A DNA stretch of 23,371 bases from Actinomycetota bacterium (GTDB taxonomy: Bacteria > Actinomycetota > Actinomycetes > Actinomycetales > Microbacteriaceae), in contig RHAS01000001.1 of NCBI GenBank assembly GCA_010028615.1, positions 1-23,371 on the forward strand, in the 5' to 3' direction. Of this stretch, positions 14,053-22,951 are shown in pieces. The notes beneath the pieces are model-generated. The model was not told the origin of the DNA and searched no databases. It worked only from the letters and a program-made list of their open reading frames with translations. The position numbers and the translations under genes were made by a program. How positions within the stretch are numbered: the first letter of the stretch is position 1; each line of letters starts with the position of its first letter.

Positions 14053-14096
14053 AAGGAAATGGATGGGGTTTAGTGGTTAGGAACTTTGAGCAGAAG

Positions 14097-15056
14097 ATGA
14101 ACAACATTTCTGAACTTCACAAACCCGTAATGCTTGAGCGTTGCATTGAACTTCTCGGAGAAGAACTCCAATCTGACAAGGCCGTCCTAATTGACGGAAC
14201 ACTTGGCCTCGCTGGACACAGCGAGGCTTTTCTTCAACGTTTTCCAAAACTAACCCTGGTTGGAATCGATCGCGACTTGAACGCGTTGAAGCTAGCGAAA
14301 GAGCGTTTAGCGAATTATTCAAATCGTGTTCATCTTGTCCAAGGTATTTACAGTGACATCCCCGAAATCCTAGAAGACCTAGGCATCAAGTTGGTTGACG
14401 CGGTTCTTTTAGATCTTGGTGTTTCATCGATGCAACTTGATAAAACCGAACGCGGTTTTTCCTATTCGCAAAATGCGCCGCTGGACATGCGAATGGATAA
14501 CACAGCTGGAATCACTGCTGCTGAAGTAATCAATCAATACAGCGAAAAAGATTTAACAAGAATTTTCAAAACCTTTGGTGAGGAAAGATTTGCAAAACCA
14601 ATTGCTAAGAAAATAGTGCAACTTCGTGACGGTGAACCATTTGTTAGTAGCAAGCAACTGACCGAGGTTATTGGAAAAGTTGTTCCCTTTATTCCTGGTA
14701 AAAGTTCTGGGCATCCAGCAAAGCGAGTATTTCAAGCTCTCCGCATCGAAGTTAACAATGAACTTGGAATCCTTGCGGAAACCTTGCCTGCAGTAATTAG
14801 TTCGTTGCGCGTAGGTGGCAGAGTCGTCGTGCTTTCCTACCACTCGCTTGAGGATCGAATTGTCAAGCAGGCTCTAGTCTCAGCCAGCACATCGTCGGCT
14901 CCGGTTGATTTACCTATTGAGCTTGCTGAGCACGCTCCAACACTAAGACTTCTCGTTCGCGGCGCAGAAATGGCCAGCGATGAGGAAATTCAAAACAATC
15001 CAAGATCGGCTTCAGTGCGTTTACGTGCAGCCGAGAAAATAAGGGACGCAGCATGA
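14097..15056 (+). CDS. rsmH: 16S rRNA (cytosine(1402)-N(4))-methyltransferase RsmH
   Basis: S-adenosylmethionine-dependent methyltransferase that N4-methylates C1402 in the 16S rRNA P-site region. From ATG 14097 it has 320 residues, the usual length. It opens with HKPVMLERCIELL (8-20). The SAM-binding segment DGTLGLAGHSEAF is at 33-45, VGIDRDLNAL at 55-64, then LDLGVSSMQLD, ALRIEVNNEL and the C-terminal SYHSLEDRIVK. ATG 14097 is chosen because the family starts a few residues before HxPVML. In-frame alternatives are GTG 14073, with a G-rich stretch upstream, and TTG 13998. The ribosome binding site at 14097 is poor (GAG only). It overlaps ftsL by 4 nt (ATGA). Confidence 0.93.
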   Translation: MNNISELHKPVMLERCIELLGEELQSDKAVLIDGTLGLAGHSEAFLQRFPKLTLVGIDRDLNALKLAKERLANYSNRVHLVQGIYSDIPEILEDLGIKLVDAVLLDLGVSSMQLDKTERGFSYSQNAPLDMRMDNTAGITAAEVINQYSEKDLTRIFKTFGEERFAKPIAKKIVQLRDGEPFVSSKQLTEVIGKVVPFIPGKSSGHPAKRVFQALRIEVNNELGILAETLPAVISSLRVGGRVVVLSYHSLEDRIVKQALVSASTSSAPVDLPIELAEHAPTLRLLVRGAEMASDEEIQNNPRSASVRLRAAEKIRDAA

Positions 15057-15667
15057 GCATCAGTAGGGCAATTCCACTAGTCAGACCAATCGCACCGAGA
15101 AGACACCTTCGACCGGTTGAATCGCTGCCAAGACCCAAAGCTGTTAGACAAGCTCGTGTCAGTGTCATAACGCAGAGCAGAATCAGCGTTGCCAAGAGAA
15201 TTGTTTACGGTCTAATTGCTATTTGGATTTTGAATCTAATAGTGAGCGCATTTTGTAACACCGCAATCTACTCAATCTCATCGTTGAAAGATCAAACAAA
15301 AGAATTAGCAACCAAGACTCAAATCTTGCAGCAGCAGGTTGATTCACTTCGGTCACCTCAAAATTTGGCTAATAGCGCTAAATCGCTGGGCATGGTGGTT
15401 AACGCAAATTCTGTATTCCTAAAAATTTCCACCGGTAAAGTACTTGGTGCAGCCATCCCTGCCTCAGCTTCTGATTCTGGTGTAGTGTCGGCAAACCTAA
15501 TTGCAAATGCTGCATTGATTAGTAAGAGCAACCCAACCAATACCAGTTCGACGAAAATGAACATTCCAGTAACGGAAAAGACCAACCAGAGTGTCAAAAA
15601 GTCTAATTCTGGCTATACCGAAGTAGTTTTGCCTAGTAGCGGAATTCCCGCCTCACCTACGCACTGA
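15053..15667 (+). CDS. ftsL: FtsL-like cell division membrane protein
   Basis: Bitopic membrane protein in the ftsL position, expected to work with FtsB/FtsQ to activate the FtsW-FtsI septal synthase. Of its 204 residues, the first 48 are basic and cytoplasmic. One transmembrane helix (about 50-72) is followed by a short coiled coil (LKDQTKELATKTQILQQQ, about 78-95), then the FtsL/FtsB-like segment LRSPQNLANSAKSLGMV (99-115). The C-terminal 75 residues are Ser/Thr/Asn-rich and probably disordered outside the membrane. It begins inside the end of rsmH (ATGA overlap), indicating coupled translation. FtsL diverges quickly, so assignment rests on topology and position more than on sequence. Confidence 0.82.
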   Translation: MSISRAIPLVRPIAPRRHLRPVESLPRPKAVRQARVSVITQSRISVAKRIVYGLIAIWILNLIVSAFCNTAIYSISSLKDQTKELATKTQILQQQVDSLRSPQNLANSAKSLGMVVNANSVFLKISTGKVLGAAIPASASDSGVVSANLIANAALISKSNPTNTSSTKMNIPVTEKTNQSVKKSNSGYTEVVLPSSGIPASPTH

Positions 15668-15686
15668 TTTATAGGCACGGTGTTTT

Positions 15687-17435
15687 GTGTATAACGACTT
15701 AAACGCTAGACGCCAAAAAGTCTTTTCAGCGATTGTAATTTTCGCGCTGCTCCTTTTTGGTGTTCGGCTTTTCTTTTTTCAAGTTGTTGATGCCGCGGAA
15801 ATCAACAAAGAATCTGAATCCTCAATGTTGGTAAATCGTTCGGTTAAAGCCGTTCGTGGGGAGATTCTGGATTCAGCTGGAAACGTTTTAGCCTCAACGG
15901 TTATTACCTGGGATGTAAACATAGATCCAGTAAACGTTGGCCCGGTTGTTCTGGATATCGATGGACAAAAAATCTCGTTCACGAAAGAACAAACCGCCGA
16001 AAAACTTGCTGGAATTTTACGCATATCCACAGAGTCAATACTTGAAAAGATGACAGGCGAAGGTCGTTACGCCAACCTCAAGAAGTCAGTAAGCGCTTCA
16101 ACCTACAACACCATCAGGGAACTAGATATTCCTTGGGTTTACTTCGACGCCCGCCAGTCCAGGCATTACTCCTATGGAGCAGTCGCTGGAAACCTAATAG
16201 GTTTTGTTGGTTCGGATGGTTCGGCATTGGCTGGACTAGAACGAACAATGAATTCTTGTTTGGCTGGAAGTGATGGAAGGGAAAGTTACGTCCAAGGCGC
16301 TGACTTGATTAAGATTCCATCATCAATTCAAACCCTGGTGCCGGTCAAAGACGGTGGCGATGTTGTTTTGACCATTAATGCCGATTTGCAATACGCAGCG
16401 CAGCAGGAAATGGCGGCTACGGTAAGGCGGCTAAAAGCTGACTGGGCAAGCGCGATAGTGATTGAAGTGAAGACCGGCAGAATCTTGGCAGCTGCTGAAG
16501 CCCCATCGGTAGATCCAAACCGTCCCGGTGCTGTTGCCGAACGAAACAGACACTCGAGGATATTTCAGACCGCTTTTGAACCAGGCTCTATTTTGAAGCC
16601 AATTGCTGCCGCAACGGCTGTTGATGTTGGTAAGGCAACGCCAACCACCCAAGTAGTGGCACCAGATCGACTAAGAATGCCATGGGGTCAATACATCAAT
16701 GATTCTGAGAACCACGCTCCAGAGAAATTGACGTTGACCGGAGTATTGAAAAACTCCTCCAATACAGGGCTGGTGCAAATTGCAGGCAAGGTTGATTCAG
16801 CAACCAGGTATGACTACATGCGCAAATTCGGTATGGGTGAAAAAACTGGAGTCAATTTCGAGGGAGAATCTTCCGGCATCCTTACCGATTACAAGGGATG
16901 GGACCGAATGACCGACAAGGTAGTGATGTTCGGTCAAGGTGTCTCGCTGACACCAATTCAAACCGCGATGATTTACCAGGCCATCGCCAATAAGGGAGTA
17001 AGGCTTTCACCAGTACTTGTCGAAGGTTGCCAGGAAAAAAACAACCTAGTGAAAACTGCAGTTCCAGCTCCAGTTCGAGTTATTAGCGAGAACACTTCTG
17101 TCCAGACGATGGACATGCTGGAAAAAGTAGTTGAACTTGGACCAATTGGTAAAACTGCTCGAATCTACGGATACCGTGTCGGGGGTAAGACAGGAACAGC
17201 CCAGATTGCTGAAGGATCAGGTTATGGTCGACTTCACGCGGTTTCGTTCGTTGGTATCGCACCCGTTGAGGATCCGCAGTTCGTGGTCGCTGTCACCGCC
17301 TACAAATCAAGAACAGTGAGCAATTCACTTGGAGCAACTCCTGGGTTTGTAAAGGTAATGAAACAAGTTTTGCGCACCTATAAAGTTCCACCTTCGACCA
17401 CTAAGTCAAAAAAGCTACCGACGGAGTGGAAGTAA
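15687..17435 (+). CDS. ftsI: Septal peptidoglycan transpeptidase FtsI (class B PBP)
   Basis: Class B penicillin-binding protein that cross-links septal peptidoglycan outside the membrane; 582 residues. An N-terminal cytoplasmic stub is followed by one membrane anchor (about 12-33) and the pedestal domain with RGEILD (57-62). The transpeptidase domain has all three active-site motifs in order: SILK (S301 nucleophile, K304), SSN (357-359) and KTG (501-503). GTG 15687 lies 19 nt after ftsL with only a weak ribosome binding site (AGG). The stop shares bases with the murE start (TAATG). M. tuberculosis pbpB is the positional equivalent. Its partner SEDS polymerase FtsW is encoded at the end of the window. 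Confidence 0.95.
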   Translation: MYNDLNARRQKVFSAIVIFALLLFGVRLFFFQVVDAAEINKESESSMLVNRSVKAVRGEILDSAGNVLASTVITWDVNIDPVNVGPVVLDIDGQKISFTKEQTAEKLAGILRISTESILEKMTGEGRYANLKKSVSASTYNTIRELDIPWVYFDARQSRHYSYGAVAGNLIGFVGSDGSALAGLERTMNSCLAGSDGRESYVQGADLIKIPSSIQTLVPVKDGGDVVLTINADLQYAAQQEMAATVRRLKADWASAIVIEVKTGRILAAAEAPSVDPNRPGAVAERNRHSRIFQTAFEPGSILKPIAAATAVDVGKATPTTQVVAPDRLRMPWGQYINDSENHAPEKLTLTGVLKNSSNTGLVQIAGKVDSATRYDYMRKFGMGEKTGVNFEGESSGILTDYKGWDRMTDKVVMFGQGVSLTPIQTAMIYQAIANKGVRLSPVLVEGCQEKNNLVKTAVPAPVRVISENTSVQTMDMLEKVVELGPIGKTARIYGYRVGGKTGTAQIAEGSGYGRLHAVSFVGIAPVEDPQFVVAVTAYKSRTVSNSLGATPGFVKVMKQVLRTYKVPPSTTKSKKLPTEWK

Positions 17436-18976
17436 TGGAAATCAAGCAATCGATTCCACCAATTCTCAGACCGGAAAAAACTAAACCGGTTAGCTTCCTA
17501 GACCTGATTGCTAAATTTCAACTGGAATACTCTGGGCCAGATGCCATTCTCACCGGGATAAGCATGAATACCAACGATCTTCGACCTGGAGATTTATTTG
17601 TCGCTATGCCTGGGTTGAAGACTCATGGAGCAAAGTATTACGAGAAAGCTCTAGAGCTGGGAGCTGCAGCAATCATTACTGATTCAGAGGGTTCGCAACT
17701 TATTCCAGAGTTAAGCATTCCTGTAGCGATTATTGAAAATCCACGGGGCAATTTGGGGGGACTTGCCGCCTACGTCTATGGGAACACAGCTGGAAATATC
17801 CCAACCCTATTTGGCACCACCGGTACTAATGGCAAAACTTCTACAACTTACCTTTTGGAAGCGGTGCTTAGGCAGCTAGGTAGAACAACAGGCCTAACTT
17901 CAACTGCTGAAAGACATATCGCCGGGGAAGTGATTGTTAGTCGGCTCACTACTCCAGAGTCCACGGAAATGCATGCTCTCATCGCCAGAATGCGTGAGCG
18001 GGGGGTTACCGACGTTGCAATTGAAGTATCGGCACAGGCATTAACTCAGCGCAGAGTAGATGGCATGATCTTTGATGTTGCCGGTTTCACGAACTTAAGC
18101 CATGACCATCTCGATGACTACGCTGACTTTGATGAGTATCTGAGAGCGAAAGCCGCTTTGTTTACAAAGACTAGAAGCAGGCAGGCAGTAGTTTGTTTAG
18201 ACAGCGAATACGGTAAAAGAATCGTCGAACTAGCTGAAGTTCCGGTGACCACGATTTCGAGCATTGCTTCAGTCGAGGCTGACTGGCATGTTCAGGTCAC
18301 AGCCGAGCTACCTGGTCGGACCGAGTTTGAGTTGCATGGGCCAAAAGGTGAAAAACTTTCAAGTAGTGTTCCACTAATAGGTGCACACATGGCTCTAGAT
18401 GCTGGCATCGCAATTGTTATGGCGGTAGTCGCTGGCAATTCCTTCGCTGAAATTGCAAAAGCCATCGACCACGGTATTGATGCATATTTGCCAGGACGAA
18501 CCGAACTTGTCTCTCCAGCGGGGGCTCCAGCCGTGTATGTTGACTTTGGTCACTCGCCGGATGCCTTTTTGAAGACACTCAGTGCAGTAAGAAAAGTTAC
18601 CTCTGGAAAACTACTCATGCTCTTCGGCGCTGACGGTGACCGGGATGCTTCAAAGCGACCCGATATGGCCAGAGTGGCAGCTGCTGGCTGCGATATTTTG
18701 GTGATTACCGATCATCATCCCCGTTTTGAAGATCCAGCGAGCATTAGAGCCACACTGGTAAATGCAGCTAGAGAATTTCGACCTGAACTAGAAATACACG
18801 AGGTTTCACCTCCAGAGAAAGCAATTAGAGTTGCAGTTTCACTTGTGCAACCTGGTGATGCGATTTTGTGGGCAGGTCCTGGACATCAGGATTATCGTGA
18901 TATTCAAGGTGTCAGAACTCCTTATTCGGCAAGAGCAGAGGCAAGAGCCGCACTTCAGGAAAGCGGATACCTATGA
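17435..18976 (+). CDS. murE: UDP-MurNAc-L-Ala-D-Glu:diamino acid ligase MurE
   Basis: Cytoplasmic ATP-dependent Mur ligase that adds the third, diamino acid residue to the peptidoglycan stem peptide. 513 residues from ATG 17435, chosen because it overlaps the ftsI stop (TAATG) and has GGAG (17423-17426) at a good distance; GTG 17426 is possible. Domain 1 has NTNDLRPGDLFVAMPG, domain 2 the ATP loop GTTGTNGKTST (127-137) and the segment YLRAKAALF with the lysine that is carbamylated in the family. In domain 3 the position that reads DNPR in meso-diaminopimelate-adding enzymes reads HHPR (427-430). This suggests a different amino acid, such as lysine, ornithine or diaminobutyrate, as used by various Microbacteriaceae. 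It overlaps murF by 4 nt. Confidence 0.93.
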   Translation: MEIKQSIPPILRPEKTKPVSFLDLIAKFQLEYSGPDAILTGISMNTNDLRPGDLFVAMPGLKTHGAKYYEKALELGAAAIITDSEGSQLIPELSIPVAIIENPRGNLGGLAAYVYGNTAGNIPTLFGTTGTNGKTSTTYLLEAVLRQLGRTTGLTSTAERHIAGEVIVSRLTTPESTEMHALIARMRERGVTDVAIEVSAQALTQRRVDGMIFDVAGFTNLSHDHLDDYADFDEYLRAKAALFTKTRSRQAVVCLDSEYGKRIVELAEVPVTTISSIASVEADWHVQVTAELPGRTEFELHGPKGEKLSSSVPLIGAHMALDAGIAIVMAVVAGNSFAEIAKAIDHGIDAYLPGRTELVSPAGAPAVYVDFGHSPDAFLKTLSAVRKVTSGKLLMLFGADGDRDASKRPDMARVAAAGCDILVITDHHPRFEDPASIRATLVNAAREFRPELEIHEVSPPEKAIRVAVSLVQPGDAILWAGPGHQDYRDIQGVRTPYSARAEARAALQESGYL

Positions 18977-20373
18977 TTTCTCTCTCCGTTTCCGAAATAG
19001 CTAAAGCTATAAATGCTGAAGTCATCGGTGATCCAAACATTTTGGTAAGTGCTGAAGTCGAAACCGATTCAAGGCTTTGCAGAAAGGGCTCGCTTTTTGT
19101 TGCTAAACCTGGTGAACTAACTGACGGTCATTTGTTCATTGGTAACGCGGTGGACAACGGTGCGATAGCCGCCATCGTGGAGAAGAAGTTAGACTCGCAG
19201 ATTACACAGCTCTTAGTAGGTGATTCCGTTAAGGCACTTGGCTTGTTGGCCAAGTATGTGGTCGCAAAAGTTAGAAGTGCGGGTGATCTGAAAGTTATTG
19301 CCGTCACCGGTTCTAACGGTAAAACTACAACCAAGAATATGCTTCGTGAAATCCTCTCGGGCTTTGGATCAACTGTTGCGCCGCAGGAATCTTATAACAA
19401 CTCGGTTGGTGCACCTTATTCGATGTTGCGAATCAACGAGGATACTAAGTATTTAGTTTTGGAATATGGGGCAGATGGATTAGGAAGTATTTCCTACCTA
19501 GTAGATATATGTAAGCCGGATGTCGCTGTTGAGTTAAAAGTTGGAATGGCTCATGTTGGTGTATTTGGTGGAATTGATGAAACCGAAAAAATCAAAGCAG
19601 AGCTAGTTCAGGATCTGGAAAGCTCGGCCGTAGCAATTTTGAATTTAGATGATCCTCGAGTCGCGCAAATGGCTAATTTGACTAAAGCTAAGGTCCTTAC
19701 CTTCGGCACAAATGCAGAGGCAGATTTTAGAGCGACGAATATCGGGGTTGGCATTAGCGGAACCTTTTTTGATTTCCACGGTGCAGCCAACTTTTTCAAG
19801 CCAGTCCAACTGCAGATCCTGGGAGAACATCACGTTTACAACGCTCTGGCCAGCTTGGCTGTGGCATCGGTGCTTGAGCTGGACATGAATACGGCAATTA
19901 ATGCATTGCAGTCCATGCCCCTTGCCGAACGCTGGAGAATGCAGGTAAGTAACCTTGCTAATGGTCTCACCGTAATCAACGATGCATATAACGCCAGCCC
20001 TGATTCTACAAAAGCTGCTTTGGTGACACTGGCTGAACTTGGCAGACAAACTAAGCGGCCAACTGTAGCTGTGCTTGGTGAAATGGCCGAACTGGGTCAG
20101 TATTCAGCCGAAGAGCACGATGCTATTGGCCGTTTAGTTGTTCGGCTGAACCTCAATCAACTTGTGGTGGTCGGCGAGGGGGCCAAACTAATCCATATGG
20201 GTGCTTCTTTAGAGGGTTCATGGGATGGTGAATCGAAATATTTTGATGAAATCTCCGACGCCCTGCATTATCTGCGTGGGATGCTAAAGGGTAATGAGAT
20301 AGTGCTGGTCAAATCTTCAAAAAGCGCAAACCTGCGATACCTAGGAGATGACCTTCTGGAGGTTACCGAATGA
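18973..20373 (+). CDS. murF: UDP-MurNAc-tripeptide:D-Ala-D-Ala ligase MurF
   Basis: Adds D-alanyl-D-alanine to UDP-MurNAc-tripeptide, completing the pentapeptide precursor in the cytoplasm; 466 residues. The N-terminal domain shows TDSRLCRKGSLFVAKPGE (31-48), the ATP loop VTGSNGKTTTKNM is at 111-123, and the central domain holds QESYNNSVGAPYSML, typical of MurF. INDAYNASPDSTKAAL marks the C-terminal domain. It starts with ATGA overlapping the murE stop and ends in the same way on mraY, so the genes are translationally coupled. Nothing in it looks broken or unusual. Confidence 0.96.
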   Translation: MISLSVSEIAKAINAEVIGDPNILVSAEVETDSRLCRKGSLFVAKPGELTDGHLFIGNAVDNGAIAAIVEKKLDSQITQLLVGDSVKALGLLAKYVVAKVRSAGDLKVIAVTGSNGKTTTKNMLREILSGFGSTVAPQESYNNSVGAPYSMLRINEDTKYLVLEYGADGLGSISYLVDICKPDVAVELKVGMAHVGVFGGIDETEKIKAELVQDLESSAVAILNLDDPRVAQMANLTKAKVLTFGTNAEADFRATNIGVGISGTFFDFHGAANFFKPVQLQILGEHHVYNALASLAVASVLELDMNTAINALQSMPLAERWRMQVSNLANGLTVINDAYNASPDSTKAALVTLAELGRQTKRPTVAVLGEMAELGQYSAEEHDAIGRLVVRLNLNQLVVVGEGAKLIHMGASLEGSWDGESKYFDEISDALHYLRGMLKGNEIVLVKSSKSANLRYLGDDLLEVTE

Positions 20374-21500
20374 GAGCGTTACTACTTGCTGGTTTCCTCG
20401 GCCTAGTCTTTGTGCTTGTTCTCACGCCTGTGTTGATTTGGCTATTCAAAAAAGTTGGTTGGGGTCAAGTTATTAGGGTTGATGGCCCAAACACTCATTT
20501 GATCAAGCGCGGAACCCCAAGTATGGGCGGTATCGCCATCGTCATTAGCGCAATAGCGGGTTATTTTCTAGGAAAAGCCTTCAACTCAGAAGCCCCTACT
20601 CTCTCCGCTTTACTCGTGATCTTCATGATGGTAGGACTTGGGATTGTTGGTTTTCTGGATGATTATCTAAAGGTTAGAAAACAAAATAGTGCCGGGTTGC
20701 CTGGGGTATTTAAGATCCTTGGTCAATTTGTTGTGGCTGTGGCCTTTGCGCTACTAGCTATTTCCAATGCCGATGCAAATGGATTAACTCCTGCTTCGAC
20801 GGAAGTTTCGATTTTCCGTGACACAGGCATTGACCTTATGGCACTTGCACCGCAATCTTGGGGACAAGTAGGAATTTGGATTGGAACAGCAGTATTTCTA
20901 TTCTGGATATTCCTCTTGGTAACCAGCGCTTCAAATGGAGTTAACCTAACCGATGGTTTAGACGGCTTAGCTACCGGAGCGCTGATTATGTCCTTTGGAG
21001 CTTTTGCGGTTATCGGTTTCTGGAAATTCAATCAGGCCTGTGACCTAACTAACATCGCGCCAAACTGCTACGAGACCAGAGACCCGCTGGATCTGGCTGT
21101 TATAGCAGCAAGCATCGTTGGTGCACTAATTGGTTTTCTTTGGTTCAATACTTCTCCAGCACAAATTTTCATGGGGGATAGTGGTTCTCTGGGCCTAGGT
21201 GGTGCGCTAGCCGCGTTGGCGATTTTATCCCAGACCGAAATCTTGTTACTCCTTGTTGGTGGCTTGTATGCGATTGAGGCTGGTTCAGTGATTCTTCAAC
21301 GCGGTGTTTACAAATTCACGAGATTAGTCACTGGAAAGCCGCGGCGAATAATTTTGATGAGCCCGTTGCATCATCACTTCGAAGAAAAGGGCTGGAATGA
21401 AATCACAGTTGTGGTTCGATTCTGGATCATCTGCGGCTTGCTAGTCTTAGCCGGAATCGGCTTGTTCTATGTCGAATGGATTTATGGATCTGTGGCATGA
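20370..21500 (+). CDS. mraY: Phospho-MurNAc-pentapeptide transferase MraY
   Basis: Polytopic membrane enzyme that transfers phospho-MurNAc-pentapeptide to undecaprenyl phosphate, making lipid I. 376 residues with about ten transmembrane helices. Conserved cytoplasmic motifs are KRGTPSMGG (46-54), FLDDYLKVRKQNSAGL with D97/D98, NLTDGLDGLA (192-201), FMGDSGSL (267-274, D270) and MSPLHHHFEEKGW near 330-342. All catalytic Asp and the His triplet are present. Two modest insertions in the loops (near 133-158 and 222-240) explain its length being slightly above the E. coli enzyme. It overlaps murF and murD by 4 nt each. Confidence 0.96.
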   Translation: MRALLLAGFLGLVFVLVLTPVLIWLFKKVGWGQVIRVDGPNTHLIKRGTPSMGGIAIVISAIAGYFLGKAFNSEAPTLSALLVIFMMVGLGIVGFLDDYLKVRKQNSAGLPGVFKILGQFVVAVAFALLAISNADANGLTPASTEVSIFRDTGIDLMALAPQSWGQVGIWIGTAVFLFWIFLLVTSASNGVNLTDGLDGLATGALIMSFGAFAVIGFWKFNQACDLTNIAPNCYETRDPLDLAVIAASIVGALIGFLWFNTSPAQIFMGDSGSLGLGGALAALAILSQTEILLLLVGGLYAIEAGSVILQRGVYKFTRLVTGKPRRIILMSPLHHHFEEKGWNEITVVVRFWIICGLLVLAGIGLFYVEWIYGSVA

Positions 21501-22951
21501 GCGCTCTCAATGAACTAAACAGCTGGAATTCCGATTGGTCAAAAACTAGAGTTGTGGTTTTTGGTCTCGGTGTTACTGGATTTTCAGTTGCCGACACCCT
21601 AGCTGAGCTTCAGGCTAAAGTCCTGGTTATTGCGGAGAAAGCTGATCCAGAACGAATTGATACTTTGCAGGTTTTGGGTGTCCAGGTCGAAGTATCGTCG
21701 AATGAATCAGAGCAAATTTCTCTTCTTCAAGAATTTCAGCCTGATTTAGTTATCACCTCACCTGGCGTTCAGCCGGTGAGTTCTTTCATCAAAGAAGTAA
21801 TACGAAAAGAATTACCACTTTGGACTGATATTGATCTAGCTTGGCGAGTTAGAGACAAGCATGGCGCAAATTCTCAGTGGATTTGTATCACCGGCACTAA
21901 CGGCAAGACCACAGTGACGCAGATGGTTGAGTCAATGGCACTTGCTGCAGGAATTAGGGCAAAGGCCTGCGGCAACATCGGAGTGCCAATCTTGGACGCG
22001 GTTCGGGATCCAGAAGCATTTCAAGTCCTAGTGGTGGAACTGAGCAGCTTTCAGCTACATTACTTAAACAAAATTGAGCCCATGGTTAGTGCCGTGTTGA
22101 ATGTTGCTGACGACCATCTAGATTGGCATGGCAGTTTCGAGGCCTATGGCTTAGCTAAAGGGAAGATATTTGATAACACCAGAGTCTGCTGCGTTTATAA
22201 CTCTGAAGACCAATTGACGCAGCAATTGATGAATGATTCTGTAAATTCCGATAAGGCGCAGGCAGTTGGGTTTACCAGATTCACTCCGATGCCGAACGAG
22301 GTCGGTTGGGTAGAAGACATTTTGGTAGATCGTGCCCTAGTAGAAAAGGCAGATGAGGCAGCAGAGTTAGCAACCCTGGCTGATTTAAGAAATATCCCAG
22401 TGCTAAGCCCACACCTTTTAGCCAACGTCGCTGCTGCCGCGGCAATAAGTAGAGCTGCCGGTATTCAACCAAATGAAATTTCTTTAGCGCTCCAATCATT
22501 CAAGCTCGATGCCCACCGAATCGAGTTAGTTTTGGATAAAGACGGCATCCGCTGGATAGATGATTCCAAGGCAACAAACCCGCATGCCGCAGCTGCCTCG
22601 CTGTCAAGTTTTGATTCGGTCATTTGGATAGTCGGCGGATTACTCAAAGGCGTAGACATTTCGGATTTGGTTTCGAAGTATTCAAAAATTCTTAAAGCCG
22701 CAATTGTAATTGGGGTAGATCGTGAACCTGTTATAGCCGCTATCGCCAAATACGTGCCAGAGCTTCCAGTTTTTGAGATAGCTACTGCAAAAGATGAAGT
22801 AATGCTTCAGGCGGTTCGGAAAGCTAAAGAGATTTCAGCTGCAGGGGATGTGGTGCTCTTAGCGCCAGCGGCAGCTTCAATGGATCAGTTTGTGGACTAC
22901 GCCGATCGCGGAGAAAGCTTTAGTCGTTGTGTTTTAGAGGAAGTGAAGTAA
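21497..22951 (+). CDS. murD: UDP-MurNAc-L-alanine:D-glutamate ligase MurD
   Basis: Cytoplasmic Mur ligase that adds D-glutamate to UDP-MurNAc-L-alanine. 484 residues from ATG 21497, which forms an ATGA overlap with mraY like the other junctions; the in-frame ATG 21476 would extend 7 residues into mraY and is less likely. An N-terminal Rossmann-like domain starts VVVFGLGVTGFS (19-30). The ATP loop ITGTNGKTTVTQ is at 131-142 with K137, then ELSSFQL, LNVADDHLDWHG and the C-terminal domain with WIDDSKATNPHAA and RGESFSRCVLEEVK. Length is a little above E. coli MurD, normal for Actinobacteria. Confidence 0.95.
   Translation: MSALNELNSWNSDWSKTRVVVFGLGVTGFSVADTLAELQAKVLVIAEKADPERIDTLQVLGVQVEVSSNESEQISLLQEFQPDLVITSPGVQPVSSFIKEVIRKELPLWTDIDLAWRVRDKHGANSQWICITGTNGKTTVTQMVESMALAAGIRAKACGNIGVPILDAVRDPEAFQVLVVELSSFQLHYLNKIEPMVSAVLNVADDHLDWHGSFEAYGLAKGKIFDNTRVCCVYNSEDQLTQQLMNDSVNSDKAQAVGFTRFTPMPNEVGWVEDILVDRALVEKADEAAELATLADLRNIPVLSPHLLANVAAAAAISRAAGIQPNEISLALQSFKLDAHRIELVLDKDGIRWIDDSKATNPHAAAASLSSFDSVIWIVGGLLKGVDISDLVSKYSKILKAAIVIGVDREPVIAAIAKYVPELPVFEIATAKDEVMLQAVRKAKEISAAGDVVLLAPAAASMDQFVDYADRGESFSRCVLEEVK

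Noticed and set aside
17426..17434. GTG start for murE
   Set aside because: It would place the start within the GGAG ribosome binding site; ATG 17435 overlapping the ftsI stop fits better.
21476..21496. ATG start for murD inside mraY
   Set aside because: ATG 21497 gives the same ATGA junction as murE-murF and murF-mraY and matches the usual MurD N-terminus.
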